Positions 17,879 to 26,493 are shown, counted from the stretch's first letter. The stretch is DNA of 64,000 bases from Rivularia sp. MS3 (GCA_019192545.1 JAHCMI010000011.1:62001-126000); one strand, 5' to 3'. Translations and numbers: made by a program. The notes: a model not told the origin generated them from the letters alone.

Positions 17879-20176
17879 ATGTCCAATACTGAAAGCAAGC
17901 AATTTTGTTTTCCTAAAGGTATTAACTCAGAAATTCAGCGCGATATTACTTTAATAACAAGCCACCCGTCTGTAAATGAAATATTAGAGGTGCATCTCAA
18001 CACTGAAGATAATAGTGTTGATGCGGTGGTTGCAGTACAACTTGGACTTCCTAACAAATGGATGGCAGAGGGTAAAAGTCCAAATGGAGTTTCTGCTATT
18101 GAGGCTGTGACTTTCTCATTTCCACAAAGTTTTCCCATTCATGCACCAATAGTAAAGTTACGCGCAGATTTTGACCGTTCTTTGGCTCATGTAAATCCTG
18201 GTTCACCGGAGGAAGCTGTTCTTCCATGTATTTACGATGGCGATATCAACGAATTACTTCTTTTTCAAGGACTTTTGGCGATTGTAGACCAAATAGTACT
18301 TTGGCTTGAGAAGGCTGCAATGAACCAGCTAATTGACCCCAATCAAGGTTGGGAACCAGTTAGAAGAGATAGTCTTGAGAATATTATCGTTGCAGATAGC
18401 GATTATTTACGCGACTTGGTATGTGGAAACAAAAGTTACTTTTTGTTAGTGTTTGGGTATTTAAAAGTTAAAAAGCCCAATTCATCTAAAAATTTTATTT
18501 ACGGGCAAGTAAATAGTTTTCTGCTAAAAGTAAAAGATTTAGATATACTTTTCCGTGAAATGATAGGGGAGAAATCTTCCTATGGACGCAGCCTTGCCGT
18601 TATTATTCCACCTGATAAGCTTCCCAATGGTGAATTTAAAATTGCAGATAAGTATTTACCGGAAAATGTCACTGATGTTGGTAGTCTGCGGGAGCGAGCC
18701 AAAGAATTTGGATGTAACAAGAACTTTGAAAGAGCATTTTCTTTACTCCAACAAAGACTCAAGTGGCTAGATTCAAAAAATGCAACATTTCCAATTGCTA
18801 TAATTTTATGCGTTCGCCGTCCATTTCACCTAATTGGGGAATCATCAGAGATTGAATTAGTACCTTATATTCTTGAAGTAGGGGCACCTCAACTGTTAGC
18901 CAAAGATGATAAAACTCCTGTTTGGAGCGCAATTCATAAGTACGCTATTACTCCACAGTTGTTACAAACATTTTCTGGAGAACGACAATTACCTGAAAAT
19001 AAAGATATTGTTCTTGTTGGTTGTGGAAGTGTAGGATCGAAAATTGCTATGCATATGGCTCGTTCCGGCATAGCACCATCTATCGTTATCGATAATAAAA
19101 ATTTGTCTCCACACAATGCAGCACGTCATGCACTTCTACCCGAAGCTATAAAGTGCGATAGTACTTGGTTTGGCTCCAAAGCTAGGGCATTAGCGCTTGC
19201 CATCAATGGTTTGGGGCAAGATTCTTCATATTTTGATGCAGATGTTACTCAAGCAGTCGATGATTCAAAATTATTAAAGAAACTTTTTCCAAGAAAAGCA
19301 TGGGCAGTAATTAATACAACAGCATCGCTAGCTGTACGAGAAGCTTTAGCTGCGATTGAACCGAAGAAATTACCTTTGCGAGTTATTGAAACTTCCCTTT
19401 TTGCTGAAGGTAAAGTTGGATTGATGACAATTGAGGGACCTGGCAGAAATCCTAATTCGGTTGACCTTATTGCTCAAGCATATGAAGTGATGAGGACTTC
19501 AGAGCAATTAAGGAATGCAGTATTCGTAGCCGAAGATTCAACATCTTACCACGCTACAGGTCAAGGATGCGGTTCAAGGACTATGATTATTTCCGATGCC
19601 AGAATATCAATGCTCGCTGCACCAATGGCTACGGGTATTTTTAAAATGCTTGCTAAAGGTTTACCCTCGAAGAGTGGTCGCATTCTTTTGGGAGCAATTG
19701 ATGAGAATGAGATGGGACTTAGCTGGAAATCCATAGACGTGCCTCCTTTTCATGTTGTACCTATCAACAATGACTCATCATGGAGTGTGAGAATATCTGA
19801 ACCTGCCCATCAAAAGATTCTCAAAGATTGTGGCAATTACCCCAATGTTGAAACCGGCGGTATTCTTGTTGGGCGAATATTCCAAACGCAGCAAGCTTTT
19901 GTAGTAACAGATGTTTTACCAGCACCGGAAAATAGTCAGCGTTCGCGGTTTGAGTTTGTGTTGGGTACTTCCGGGAATATGTTGGAAAAATATTTATCAT
20001 CATGCAACGGAGTGCTTTACTGTTTAGGAACTTGGCACAGTCACCCTACCGATTCAGGTGCTTCCAATCAGGACTTACAAACAGCTAAGAAGATTGCAAA
20101 CAGCCGAACTCTTCCTTCGGTTTTACTGATACGGACTCCAGTAACGTATTATGCTGTATCGGCATCCATATCCTAA
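17879..20176 (+). CDS. E2-E1-JAB triple fusion, bacterial ubiquitin-conjugation-type protein
   Basis: This 765-aa protein joins three ubiquitin-pathway modules. An N-terminal E2/RWD-like domain (about 1-160) has 'FSFPQSFPIHAP' and a candidate catalytic Cys117 in 'VLPCIYDG'. A linker domain follows (about 165-365). A ThiF/E1 adenylation domain (about 370-600) has the nucleotide loop 'VLVGCGSVGSK' (378-388) and a candidate transfer Cys564 in 'GQGCGSRT'. A C-terminal JAB metalloprotease (about 635-765) has Glu658 and the JAMM motif His720-x-His722-Pro ... Ser729 ... Asp732. This corresponds to CBASS Cap2 plus Cap3 in one chain, but no CD-NTase is present. The ATG at 17879 is chosen because GGAG is 10 bp upstream; an earlier GTG sits on the Shine-Dalgarno. 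Domain calls are strong; target unknown. Confidence 0.85.
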   Translation: MSNTESKQFCFPKGINSEIQRDITLITSHPSVNEILEVHLNTEDNSVDAVVAVQLGLPNKWMAEGKSPNGVSAIEAVTFSFPQSFPIHAPIVKLRADFDRSLAHVNPGSPEEAVLPCIYDGDINELLLFQGLLAIVDQIVLWLEKAAMNQLIDPNQGWEPVRRDSLENIIVADSDYLRDLVCGNKSYFLLVFGYLKVKKPNSSKNFIYGQVNSFLLKVKDLDILFREMIGEKSSYGRSLAVIIPPDKLPNGEFKIADKYLPENVTDVGSLRERAKEFGCNKNFERAFSLLQQRLKWLDSKNATFPIAIILCVRRPFHLIGESSEIELVPYILEVGAPQLLAKDDKTPVWSAIHKYAITPQLLQTFSGERQLPENKDIVLVGCGSVGSKIAMHMARSGIAPSIVIDNKNLSPHNAARHALLPEAIKCDSTWFGSKARALALAINGLGQDSSYFDADVTQAVDDSKLLKKLFPRKAWAVINTTASLAVREALAAIEPKKLPLRVIETSLFAEGKVGLMTIEGPGRNPNSVDLIAQAYEVMRTSEQLRNAVFVAEDSTSYHATGQGCGSRTMIISDARISMLAAPMATGIFKMLAKGLPSKSGRILLGAIDENEMGLSWKSIDVPPFHVVPINNDSSWSVRISEPAHQKILKDCGNYPNVETGGILVGRIFQTQQAFVVTDVLPAPENSQRSRFEFVLGTSGNMLEKYLSSCNGVLYCLGTWHSHPTDSGASNQDLQTAKKIANSRTLPSVLLIRTPVTYYAVSASIS

Positions 20177-20205
20177 ATTTTTATTCAATTGGGAGGTTAT
20201 ATTTT

Positions 20206-20841
20206 ATGTCCACTGATGCAAAATCTTTGAATCAACAAAACAATTCGTCTATCATCACCTACATTATTATTAACATCTTAATATTCCTAATTTTAGATTT
20301 GGGAATATCTGTTAATACAGCTATGGAGTCAATTCTAGAGAAATTGCTTACGTCAGCACCATTGTTGCTTGTTTCCAGTATTTTTGCACAAGTTATAAAC
20401 GGTCAGCTTAGTTCTAATTTCAAAGCAATACTTGTTTTTTGGAGAATCAAAGAACCACTTCCTGGGTGTCGAGCATTTTCTTATTTTATGGATAAAGACC
20501 CTAGAATAGACCCAAATATCTTGAAAACAAAATTTGGTAATCTCCCGAGTGACCCAACTAAGCAGAATCGTCTTTGGTACAAAATATATAAGAAGCACGA
20601 ATCAAAGACAGCAGTTGAAGATGCACATCAAAAGTTTCTTTTAACGAGAGATTTAGCTGGCTTTAGTTTTTTATTCTTGGTAGTTATGGGTTTTGCTGCA
20701 TATTTTTTATTAGCCAATTTGCGTATTTGGATAATATATACATCCGTACTATTATTGATATTCTTAATTAATTCTATGGCAGCAAGAAACTATGGCATAA
20801 AGTTTGTAAATAATGTTTTGGCTGAAGAAAGTAGCGTCTAA
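20206..20841 (+). CDS. Membrane protein with two pairs of transmembrane segments, candidate effector
   Basis: The 211-aa protein has hydrophobic segments at about 17-36, 47-68, 146-167 and 169-190, with a polar middle (about 70-145). No catalytic motif is evident and I do not recognise the family. It follows the E2-E1-JAB gene by 29 bp with GGGAGG upstream of its ATG, so it is the last gene of that operon. Small multi-pass proteins at the end of defence operons often act as membrane-disrupting effectors; that role is inferred from position only. Confidence 0.65.
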   Translation: MSTDAKSLNQQNNSSIITYIIINILIFLILDLGISVNTAMESILEKLLTSAPLLLVSSIFAQVINGQLSSNFKAILVFWRIKEPLPGCRAFSYFMDKDPRIDPNILKTKFGNLPSDPTKQNRLWYKIYKKHESKTAVEDAHQKFLLTRDLAGFSFLFLVVMGFAAYFLLANLRIWIIYTSVLLLIFLINSMAARNYGIKFVNNVLAEESSV

Positions 20842-20867
20842 GGAGAAAGTTTAAAAAATTAAGAGAG

Positions 20868-20895
20868 GAGGAATTATTCTCACCATTAATTCCTC
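20868..20895. terminator. Bidirectional terminator between convergent genes
   Basis: Stem GAGGAATTA (20868-20876) / TAATTCCTC (20887-20895), with A-rich sequence on the left and a T-rich run (CTCTTTCT) on the right. It overlaps the stop codon of the minus-strand gene and follows the membrane protein gene by 26 bp. Confidence 0.55.
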
Positions 20896-21191
20896 TTTCT
20901 CAAATCAGAAGTAATTTTATCTAACCTATCATTAGCATCTCTAGCAAATTTGAAACAGTACGCTGACGAAGCAACACCACCAATGGTAGTGAGTGTTCCA
21001 GGAGCAACAGTACCATTAAGCAAAAGCGCTGCCCCTCCCGCAGTTACTCCACTACATATAGCTGTTGTAAATAAGGCTAAATTGAAACTTTGGCGAGCTT
21101 GACGCAAGCGCTCTTCAACAATGCTCAATTCAATTTGTCGGTAAGGATTATCGTCTGGCTCTTGTGTTGAATAATTAGACAATTTACTCAT
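20886..21191 (-). CDS. Small CyanoTRADD-associated transmembrane-domain protein
   Basis: The 101-aa protein has a charged N-terminus, then 'RQARQSFNLALFTTAICSG' and a second hydrophobic stretch (about 55-80), then 'FARDANDRLDKITSDL'. This matches my memory of the TRADD-N-associated membrane domain from cyanobacteria: two helices followed by an A-x-DANDRLDKI signature. In that family the domain is usually attached to TRADD-N/NACHT-type conflict proteins. Here it stands alone and converges on the ubiquitin-type operon. The role is unknown; it may be a membrane adaptor for a death-like response. Confidence 0.65.
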   Translation of the reverse strand: MSKLSNYSTQEPDDNPYRQIELSIVEERLRQARQSFNLALFTTAICSGVTAGGAALLLNGTVAPGTLTTIGGVASSAYCFKFARDANDRLDKITSDLRKRN

Positions 21192-21312
21192 CTTAGTGTC
21201 AAATTCATAAATGTTTCAAGAGGTAGTTACTCGTGTTAAATTTTGTTTAAAAACATCTTGTAAAAAGAAGATTAAAGATGCTTTTATCTTTAATAATTAA
21301 AACTCAAATTAT

Positions 21313-21969
21313 TTATAATTTTGTACTTTTATTTGATGCATGACCATCTCTAAAATCTTGAGATTTAATCATTAAGCTAGCCCAATACATTTCAATAAGG
21401 TATTTAATAGTTTTTAATTGTAAAACTATTCCCTTACATCCCGAATTAATATCTGAGCGTCGTTTTTCTACAATATCTCTACGCCAATCTTCTCTAAGTT
21501 TAGATAATATCCAGATGGGTAATTTTGGGCTTGGTTTGGATTTTGGATTATCATCGAAGAACGATTTAACTGCTTCATCGAATTCGGCATTTGCATTTTG
21601 CAATCCTTGCTTGGATTTTTGGAAAGTTTCTATTGATTTAGCTATTTCGTGTTGTGTCGGTGGTGAGGCATTATTGCCTAAAGCATTATCAATTTTATCT
21701 AGAGTTTCAATTTGAAGTATTGCTTTATCGTAAATTTCTTCTAGTTTGTTTGTAATAAGATTTATCGAGTGATTCTTTTGTTCAATAAAGTTTTCGACGA
21801 ATTCTTTTAGATAGGATTTGCCATAATAGAGGACAATAAACGATATTAATACAGGGGATATACACACAAAAGAAAGTATTGCAAGCACGGGTATTAGTAA
21901 TGCTTTTAATATTATTGGCAGCTTGGGTACAAGTTTAAGAAATTTGTCAATATTTTTAAATAAATTCAT
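21313..21969 (-). CDS. Membrane-anchored helical protein co-transcribed with a PadR regulator
   Basis: The 218-aa protein has an N-terminal hydrophobic region (about 15-55, likely two helices) and a long helical cytoplasmic portion. GGAG lies 9 bp upstream of the ATG. It follows the padR-like gene by 12 bp, so the two form an operon and the regulator probably controls it. No domain is recognised. PadR-controlled membrane proteins often respond to envelope stress, but that is not shown here. Confidence 0.6.
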   Translation of the reverse strand: MNLFKNIDKFLKLVPKLPIILKALLIPVLAILSFVCISPVLISFIVLYYGKSYLKEFVENFIEQKNHSINLITNKLEEIYDKAILQIETLDKIDNALGNNASPPTQHEIAKSIETFQKSKQGLQNANAEFDEAVKSFFDDNPKSKPSPKLPIWILSKLREDWRRDIVEKRRSDINSGCKGIVLQLKTIKYLIEMYWASLMIKSQDFRDGHASNKSTKL

Positions 21970-21981
21970 GGTTTGATACTC

Positions 21982-22368
21982 CTATACTCCAATCTGACTA
22001 AAAACCAATCGCACAAAGCCGAATCGCTCGATTAATACTGGTTTCCATCCAGCTAATTGAGCGCGATATTCTTGAGTTTCCTGAAGTATTTGTTCTCCCA
22101 AACCAGTGACTTGGTAGTATTTGCGCCGCGCACCACCAGATTCTGGGTCAGTTTGTTCGCCCCAACGCGCTTTTACCAAACCCTTTTTCTCCATTCTGTG
22201 CAAGGTTGGATACAAGCTACCAAAACCTATTTGACGCTTGCCTTCACTTGCCTCATTGATGGCATTTATAATTTGCAGCCCGTAAAGTTCTTTGCTAAAC
22301 AGGGCTGTCAGCAGGTCTTCTTCTAACGCTGACAGGGTAATTGATTCATCATTTTTTTTCTTCGGCAT
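21982..22368 (-). CDS. PadR-family transcriptional regulator
   Basis: The 128-aa protein has the PadR winged helix-turn-helix: 'LLTALFSKELYGLQIINAI' (about 18-36), 'GFGSLYPTLHRMEKKGLVKARWG' (about 48-70) and the wing 'GGARRKYYQVTGLGEQIL' (about 78-95). A short C-terminal helix would mediate dimerisation. The family usually represses its own operon, which here includes the adjacent membrane protein. The 240-bp region upstream is AT-rich and holds no other gene. Confidence 0.88.
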   Translation of the reverse strand: MPKKKNDESITLSALEEDLLTALFSKELYGLQIINAINEASEGKRQIGFGSLYPTLHRMEKKGLVKARWGEQTDPESGGARRKYYQVTGLGEQILQETQEYRAQLAGWKPVLIERFGFVRLVFSQIGV

Positions 22369-22612
22369 GAGTAATACAGATAAGATAATATTGACAATCT
22401 AAATGTATTATACTTTTTTGATACACGTAATGACAAGTGCTTTATACGACATATGATGTTTTTGATAAATTTGTTCTTATATGGAATCAAAAAAACTGCT
22501 CTGAAGAAATCAAAGCAGGTTTACATATAGCTATACAGTTGTTGGTTCTTATTAATGAACTTTGTTTCTTAAGAATAGTTACGATGCTATGTGTATCGCA
22601 CCGCGATTAGTA

Positions 22613-22966
22613 CTAATCCTTAAATATCAAATGAAAGCAACGCAGTAATATACCTACCGAATAATGATATGACTTACCATAAAACCAACCTTCAATAGTC
22701 TTTTGGTTGTAGCCAGTTAATACTGATAACGTTGCCGTACAAGCTTTCATGTAGCCATGAGGATTCCGTTCCCCATCGTAAGGAATCTCTATTCCTGGAT
22801 GGATAATAGGTATCCAAAAGTAGCACCATTCTTGCGGTGTCATGGGTTCTAGAAGTGTGAAGAATTTCTGTTGATTATTGGGATTATTTTGAGTCTTGAG
22901 CAATATAAATTTTGCCAACCAGCGAGGAATTCTTTTAGTGTTAGCTTGCTTCTCTTGGCACTGCAT
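22613..22966 (-). CDS. Hypothetical protein, plasmid-like neighbourhood
   Basis: A 117-aa basic protein with several Trp and Cys residues, 'TPQEWCYFWIPIIHPGIEIPYDGERNPHGYMKACT' in its centre. The ATG has AGAGG at a proper distance. I do not recognise the family. The phrase 'LSVLTGYNQKTIEGWFYG' could be a helix-turn-helix-like element. It lies upstream of, and in line with, nothing that defines its role. Confidence 0.5.
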   Translation of the reverse strand: MQCQEKQANTKRIPRWLAKFILLKTQNNPNNQQKFFTLLEPMTPQEWCYFWIPIIHPGIEIPYDGERNPHGYMKACTATLSVLTGYNQKTIEGWFYGKSYHYSVGILLRCFHLIFKD

Positions 22967-23059
22967 TGCTTGCCTCTTATTTATAGTTTGTTTTCGCTAT
23001 ACGCAGTTGCTACCAACAGACATTGACAGCATTATATAAAAAGCTGATTTGTTCTCAAT

Positions 23060-24469
23060 TTAAAACGGAATTTCTGAGTATTGATAATCTGGATGAGATA
23101 CTTTCAAATCACAAATAAAAGCAGTTAGTGCATGAATTCCCCCATACAACATCCCATTTTTCGCTCGATATCCTTTACTACTCCATCCATTCCAACCCAA
23201 ATATTCTCCAATCTCACCAAACTCATTAATAATCGAATTTGAATTTATTTTTTGCTGCAATTCTTCCTGCTGTTTCCTGCTCGTATCTTGAAGTTGAGTT
23301 AATTCCTGCTCCCTTTGAGAAAGTACGTTATTCAACCGCTCAACTTCTGACATCAATGGCTCAATGGTTTTTTCTAAATTCTTGTTGACTACTTTTGCGG
23401 CTTGCTTAGTAAACGTATTATTCCAGCTATCTCTATTGGAATCTTCGAGGGATTTTTCTAAATCTTGGATTCTTTGTTCGAGTCGTTGATTTTCTTCTAC
23501 TAAGCCACGAACATGGTCTAATTCGTTATCTTTGGCTATTAATTGCTCGATTAGCTTTTGTTTCGCTTGCTCCATCTGAGCCGCGTGTTTTTTGGCAGCA
23601 CTTATCTCTTCTTTAGCTGCTTGGAGGGCTGCATCTCGAATTTCAACAAATTTTCCCAATTCCTCTTCAGTTCTTTCTCTCTCCCGTTGCGCTAAAGCTT
23701 CGGCTATTTTCTTTTCAACTTCAGCGGCACTAAACATATGCTTTGGAGAAGCTGTTTTTATAGCTGTTTTTTGGGATTCTGGCTGAAGTTGATGGGGCTT
23801 GAATAACTGTTTAGACTCCATTCTTTGAGTAACTACGTGGTCAAGCAATACCCAGAAATCACCCTTCCACTCGGACATAATTATTCCTGTGTAACCAGTC
23901 CAGCCTCTGTCACTACTTTTTACTATAATTCGCGTTCCGGGTTCTAGGAGGGAGGGAGTGAGGGAAGTGGGAGTGAAGGATTGCTCTTGATTATTCCCTC
24001 CCTCTCTACCCCTTTCCCGCTCCTCTTTCTCTCGCTCTTTCTTAATTTCTGCTGCTGTTTTCTTTGGCGATCGCACTAATTCTTTTACCAAGTTATGGCT
24101 AACTTTGGTTAGTTGCCGCAGTGCTGATGCGCTCCATTTTTGGACGTTGGCGCGTACTAAACTTTGCAACCGTTTCGGTAACTTTGAAAACCAATTATAA
24201 ATTTCGATTGCGGCTTTGGCTATGTATCGGGATGCTCCGAAATCATCGGATGCTAGCCAATTGTCAAATACTTTTTTACCTTTTGGGCAATGAGCAATGC
24301 AGTCTTGATAAATTGAGTTTAATGCTTTCCCATTTTCTAATATACCGTCGAAGGTTTGACGGACAAAGCCGATAAAATTTGATAATGTTTGTTGAGCTTT
24401 AGACTCAAGCTGCGAATTAGAAAAGTTGCTGTAATCAAATGAGTAGATAATTGGGAATTCGTAAGGCAT
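23060..24469 (-). CDS. Coiled-coil protein, DUF3102/KfrA-like layout
   Basis: The 469-aa protein has a helical N-terminal domain (about 15-135) resembling the DUF3102-type fold of plasmid proteins. A low-complexity charged linker follows (about 140-178), then a small globular domain 'PGTRIIVKSSDRGWTGYTGIIMSE' (about 178-225). A long coiled coil spans about 245-405. The C-terminal 60 residues form a compact tail. Long coiled coils with an N-terminal DNA-binding domain are typical of plasmid maintenance proteins. The linker is encoded by GGGAGG-type short repeats also found at 37.06 kb, so a repeat appears to have inserted in frame. AGGAG supports the start. Confidence 0.55.
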   Translation of the reverse strand: MPYEFPIIYSFDYSNFSNSQLESKAQQTLSNFIGFVRQTFDGILENGKALNSIYQDCIAHCPKGKKVFDNWLASDDFGASRYIAKAAIEIYNWFSKLPKRLQSLVRANVQKWSASALRQLTKVSHNLVKELVRSPKKTAAEIKKEREKEERERGREGGNNQEQSFTPTSLTPSLLEPGTRIIVKSSDRGWTGYTGIIMSEWKGDFWVLLDHVVTQRMESKQLFKPHQLQPESQKTAIKTASPKHMFSAAEVEKKIAEALAQRERERTEEELGKFVEIRDAALQAAKEEISAAKKHAAQMEQAKQKLIEQLIAKDNELDHVRGLVEENQRLEQRIQDLEKSLEDSNRDSWNNTFTKQAAKVVNKNLEKTIEPLMSEVERLNNVLSQREQELTQLQDTSRKQQEELQQKINSNSIINEFGEIGEYLGWNGWSSKGYRAKNGMLYGGIHALTAFICDLKVSHPDYQYSEIPF

Positions 24470-24621
24470 AATAAAGATAGCTCCTGTAACTAATGGAGAA
24501 CCATACCCCTCGGTTTGATTGCTAGTCGGGACGGGGGGTTTTGGTGTTTTTAATCTAGATACACTTATTTTACTCGTTTTTCATGGCAAAATCTACTTTC
24601 TCAAAATAAAAATTTACTTAT

Positions 24622-24918
24622 CTATTTATGTCGTTTGCAAGGTGCAACTTCAGATACCTGTTCTAAAAGTTCATTTATCGCAGGCTGAATTTCCTCTAAT
24701 TTCAGATATAAACTATTGATTGTGTGAGCTATTTGAAGGATTCGCACTACAGCATCGGGTCTTCTTTCAAATTGACCTCCCCAGTTCTTATCAATAGTTT
24801 GATGTGAATAGGCTCCAAAAGTTGCTTCAGTCAAAATTCTCACACAAGCGGCTCTGTAACCTCTTTCTCCTGGTTTAGGACTCTCAACATATTTTTCACA
24901 ATATTCAAGTGGCTCCAT
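24622..24918 (-). CDS. Small hypothetical protein
   Basis: A 98-aa protein from the ATG at 24918. It is soluble, with 'ATFGAYSHQTIDKNWGGQFERRPDAVVRIL' in its centre and a helical C-terminus. I do not recognise a family, though the composition is that of a normal coding gene. It lies between the coiled-coil gene and the ribbon-helix-helix genes and may belong to the same plasmid-derived segment. Confidence 0.5.
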   Translation of the reverse strand: MEPLEYCEKYVESPKPGERGYRAACVRILTEATFGAYSHQTIDKNWGGQFERRPDAVVRILQIAHTINSLYLKLEEIQPAINELLEQVSEVAPCKRHK

Positions 24919-25235
24919 CAAAGGTTATTAAATTAGTTACAACTATTAAATTGTGTCTCCTATCACGCTATCTTCAACACCCATTTTTTATGGTGATATC
25001 CCACCATTGATAATACAGGAGAAAGGGGCGCTATTTTCTTGAACGTTAGGAATCACTAAGCGTTGTAATCAGCCGCTGGTACTTTGAGCTTGATTGGTAT
25101 TTGATAACTAGGATTTTGACTTTCAGTAATTTCTACTCTCAAAATATAACACATATTGATGTCGATTAAACTCAATAAAAGGGTTAATTGATGTAAAGTT
25201 GTATTTGTTTGATATGAGGAAGTATGATTTAGGGT
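24919..25235. other. Intergenic region without a supported gene
   Basis: About 317 bp. A 65-codon minus-strand frame (25056-25253) overlaps the start of the ribbon-helix-helix gene and has no clear ribosome binding site, so it is not called. A short inverted pair around TATGGTG/CACCATT near 24990-25010 is visible. Nothing else stands out. Confidence 0.5.
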
Positions 25236-25412
25236 ATGAGCAAACGTATCCAAGTTACACTTCCCGATAGGCTTGCAGAAGATTTAGAAAAATGGGCGAC
25301 CTATGATGGACGACCACTATCAAATCTTGCTGCTTATCTTTTAGAACGTGCTGTTGCAGAAGCAAAAAAAGAAGGTGCTGAATGGAGCAAAGTAAGTCAA
25401 GGAGGAAAGTAA
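25236..25412 (+). CDS. CopG-like ribbon-helix-helix protein
   Basis: A 58-aa protein not obvious as a long frame: 'MSKRIQVTLPDRLAEDLEKWA', followed by 'RPLSNLAAYLLERAVAEAKKEG'. This is the beta-strand, helix, turn (P/S-N-L), helix order of CopG/Arc-type DNA-binding proteins. AGGG lies just before the ATG. Such proteins are antitoxins or plasmid copy-control repressors. No toxin partner follows; the next gene is another ribbon-helix-helix protein. Confidence 0.75.
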   Translation: MSKRIQVTLPDRLAEDLEKWATYDGRPLSNLAAYLLERAVAEAKKEGAEWSKVSQGGK

Positions 25413-25473
25413 GTAATGCCTCAAATGAATGTTTTTATTAATTCTTTCTTATTTCTGTATATATTGTATTGAT

Positions 25474-25547
25474 TATATGTCGTTAAGTCAATACAAAAAT
25501 CAATGCAGTTGTAAATACAATTCAAATGTAGTTAAGTTAGACATATA
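25474..25547. promoter_or_regulatory. Inverted repeat upstream of second ribbon-helix-helix gene
   Basis: TATATGTC (25474-25481) and GACATATA (25540-25547) form an 8-bp inverted repeat, each arm flanked by GTTAAGT. It ends 15 bp before the next ATG, a likely autoregulatory operator position. Confidence 0.35.
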
Positions 25548-25562
25548 GAATAATTGAAGGAT

Positions 25563-25826
25563 ATGCCTAAAAGAACATTTATATCGGTTGAAACAACACA
25601 GGAAATAAAAGAAGCTTTGAAGCGTAAAGCTAACATGGAGGGAAAAACCGTTACCGATGTTATTTCAAGCATGGTCAACGAATATCTAAATTCACCAGAA
25701 AAGGAAACTCAAGCGACTAATGTAATTAGCTTAGAGCAAAAAGTTCAAGAAATGCAGCAAACTCTTGAGAAGCATACCCAAATTCTTAATCAGTACCAGC
25801 AATGCTTGGGGGAATTATCAGCCTGA
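25563..25826 (+). CDS. Ribbon-helix-helix protein with C-terminal coiled coil
   Basis: An 87-aa protein. The N-terminus 'KRTFISVETTQEIKEALKRKANMEGKTVTDVISSMVNEYL' matches a ribbon-helix-helix domain. The C-terminus (about 50-85) is a heptad-like coiled coil rich in Gln. A 36-codon frame starting at 25802 and ending at 25912 overlaps the stop codon and encodes 'LREENEALRRTHQKLLKLLKEKP', which looks like a continuation of the coiled coil. The gene may therefore have lost its true C-terminus to a frameshift near 25815, or two coupled small proteins exist. Possible plasmid partition or antitoxin role. Confidence 0.65.
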   Translation: MPKRTFISVETTQEIKEALKRKANMEGKTVTDVISSMVNEYLNSPEKETQATNVISLEQKVQEMQQTLEKHTQILNQYQQCLGELSA

Positions 25827-25912
25827 GAGAAGAAAACGAAGCTCTCAGGCGAACTCATCAAAAATTATTAAAGCTTCTTAAGGAAAAGCCCGCTGATGAT
25901 TCAGTGGGTTAA
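25802..25912 (+). CDS. Small overlapping coiled-coil ORF (possible frameshifted extension)
   Basis: A 36-aa frame whose codon 8 onward reads as a leucine-rich amphipathic helix. It overlaps the end of the ribbon-helix-helix gene by 25 bp and may be the displaced tail of that protein rather than an independent gene. The region from 25913 to 26146 holds only a TGTATTGATTGAATACA inverted repeat near 25930. Confidence 0.3.
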   Translation: MLGGIISLREENEALRRTHQKLLKLLKEKPADDSVG

Positions 25913-26146
25913 ATTTTTTCAGTTAGTTTTGTATTGATTGAATACATACGATAGATACAAGCAAACACCAGTATCTCTATTCTCTTACTACTTTTGACAC
26001 CCAATGGGCTTGCTCAGGATATAATCGCCAAATATCCATACATTTCATCAGCTGCATCTAGGTAATAAGCAGTTTGCAATTAGAGAACTTTTAAAATTTG
26101 CTTTATCTTCTGTTTCAGCTAACCACCAAGCAATACTAGGGAGATA

Positions 26147-26437
26147 CTAATTGCGATCGCGAAGCGCTGCTACAAAAAACGCTAAGAATATTTTGTATTT
26201 GTGAGATATTTCATCAGTGAGTTGAGCAGTCGTTTTTTTATCGTCACCAACCGGACTTCTTTCACGGGTTACTAAGTAAATAGCATTGAGTAACTGGTCT
26301 GTTGCTAAATCTCCAGCATCGCTTCTGTCTCGACGTTGGATAAATTCGGTGATTACAGTTTCCGCTTCAGCCATTACGTTATTACCCAAGTAAGCTTGAA
26401 CATTTTTTTTCAAAGCTGTTGCGTCGGGATTTTCCAT
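26147..26437 (-). CDS. Small hypothetical cyanobacterial protein
   Basis: A 96-aa protein starting at the ATG at 26437: 'MENPDATALKKNVQAYLG'. It is helical and soluble except for a short hydrophobic 'KIFLAFFVAALRD' at the C-terminus. I recognise no family. It is divergent from the conflict gene that follows by 56 bp. Confidence 0.5.
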   Translation of the reverse strand: MENPDATALKKNVQAYLGNNVMAEAETVITEFIQRRDRSDAGDLATDQLLNAIYLVTRERSPVGDDKKTTAQLTDEISHKYKIFLAFFVAALRDRN

Positions 26438-26493
26438 TGTCAATCGCAAGCAACGTCGTAATTGTCTAAAATAAGACTAAAAAAATCCGATAA

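Noticed and set aside
16691-20176. CBASS type II operon
   Set aside because: The E2-E1-JAB protein resembles Cap2 plus Cap3, but no CD-NTase or usual CBASS effector gene is visible in the window, so the label is not justified.
25056-25253. Minus-strand ORF of 65 codons
   Set aside because: Overlaps the start of the CopG-like gene, has no ribosome site and no recognisable domain.
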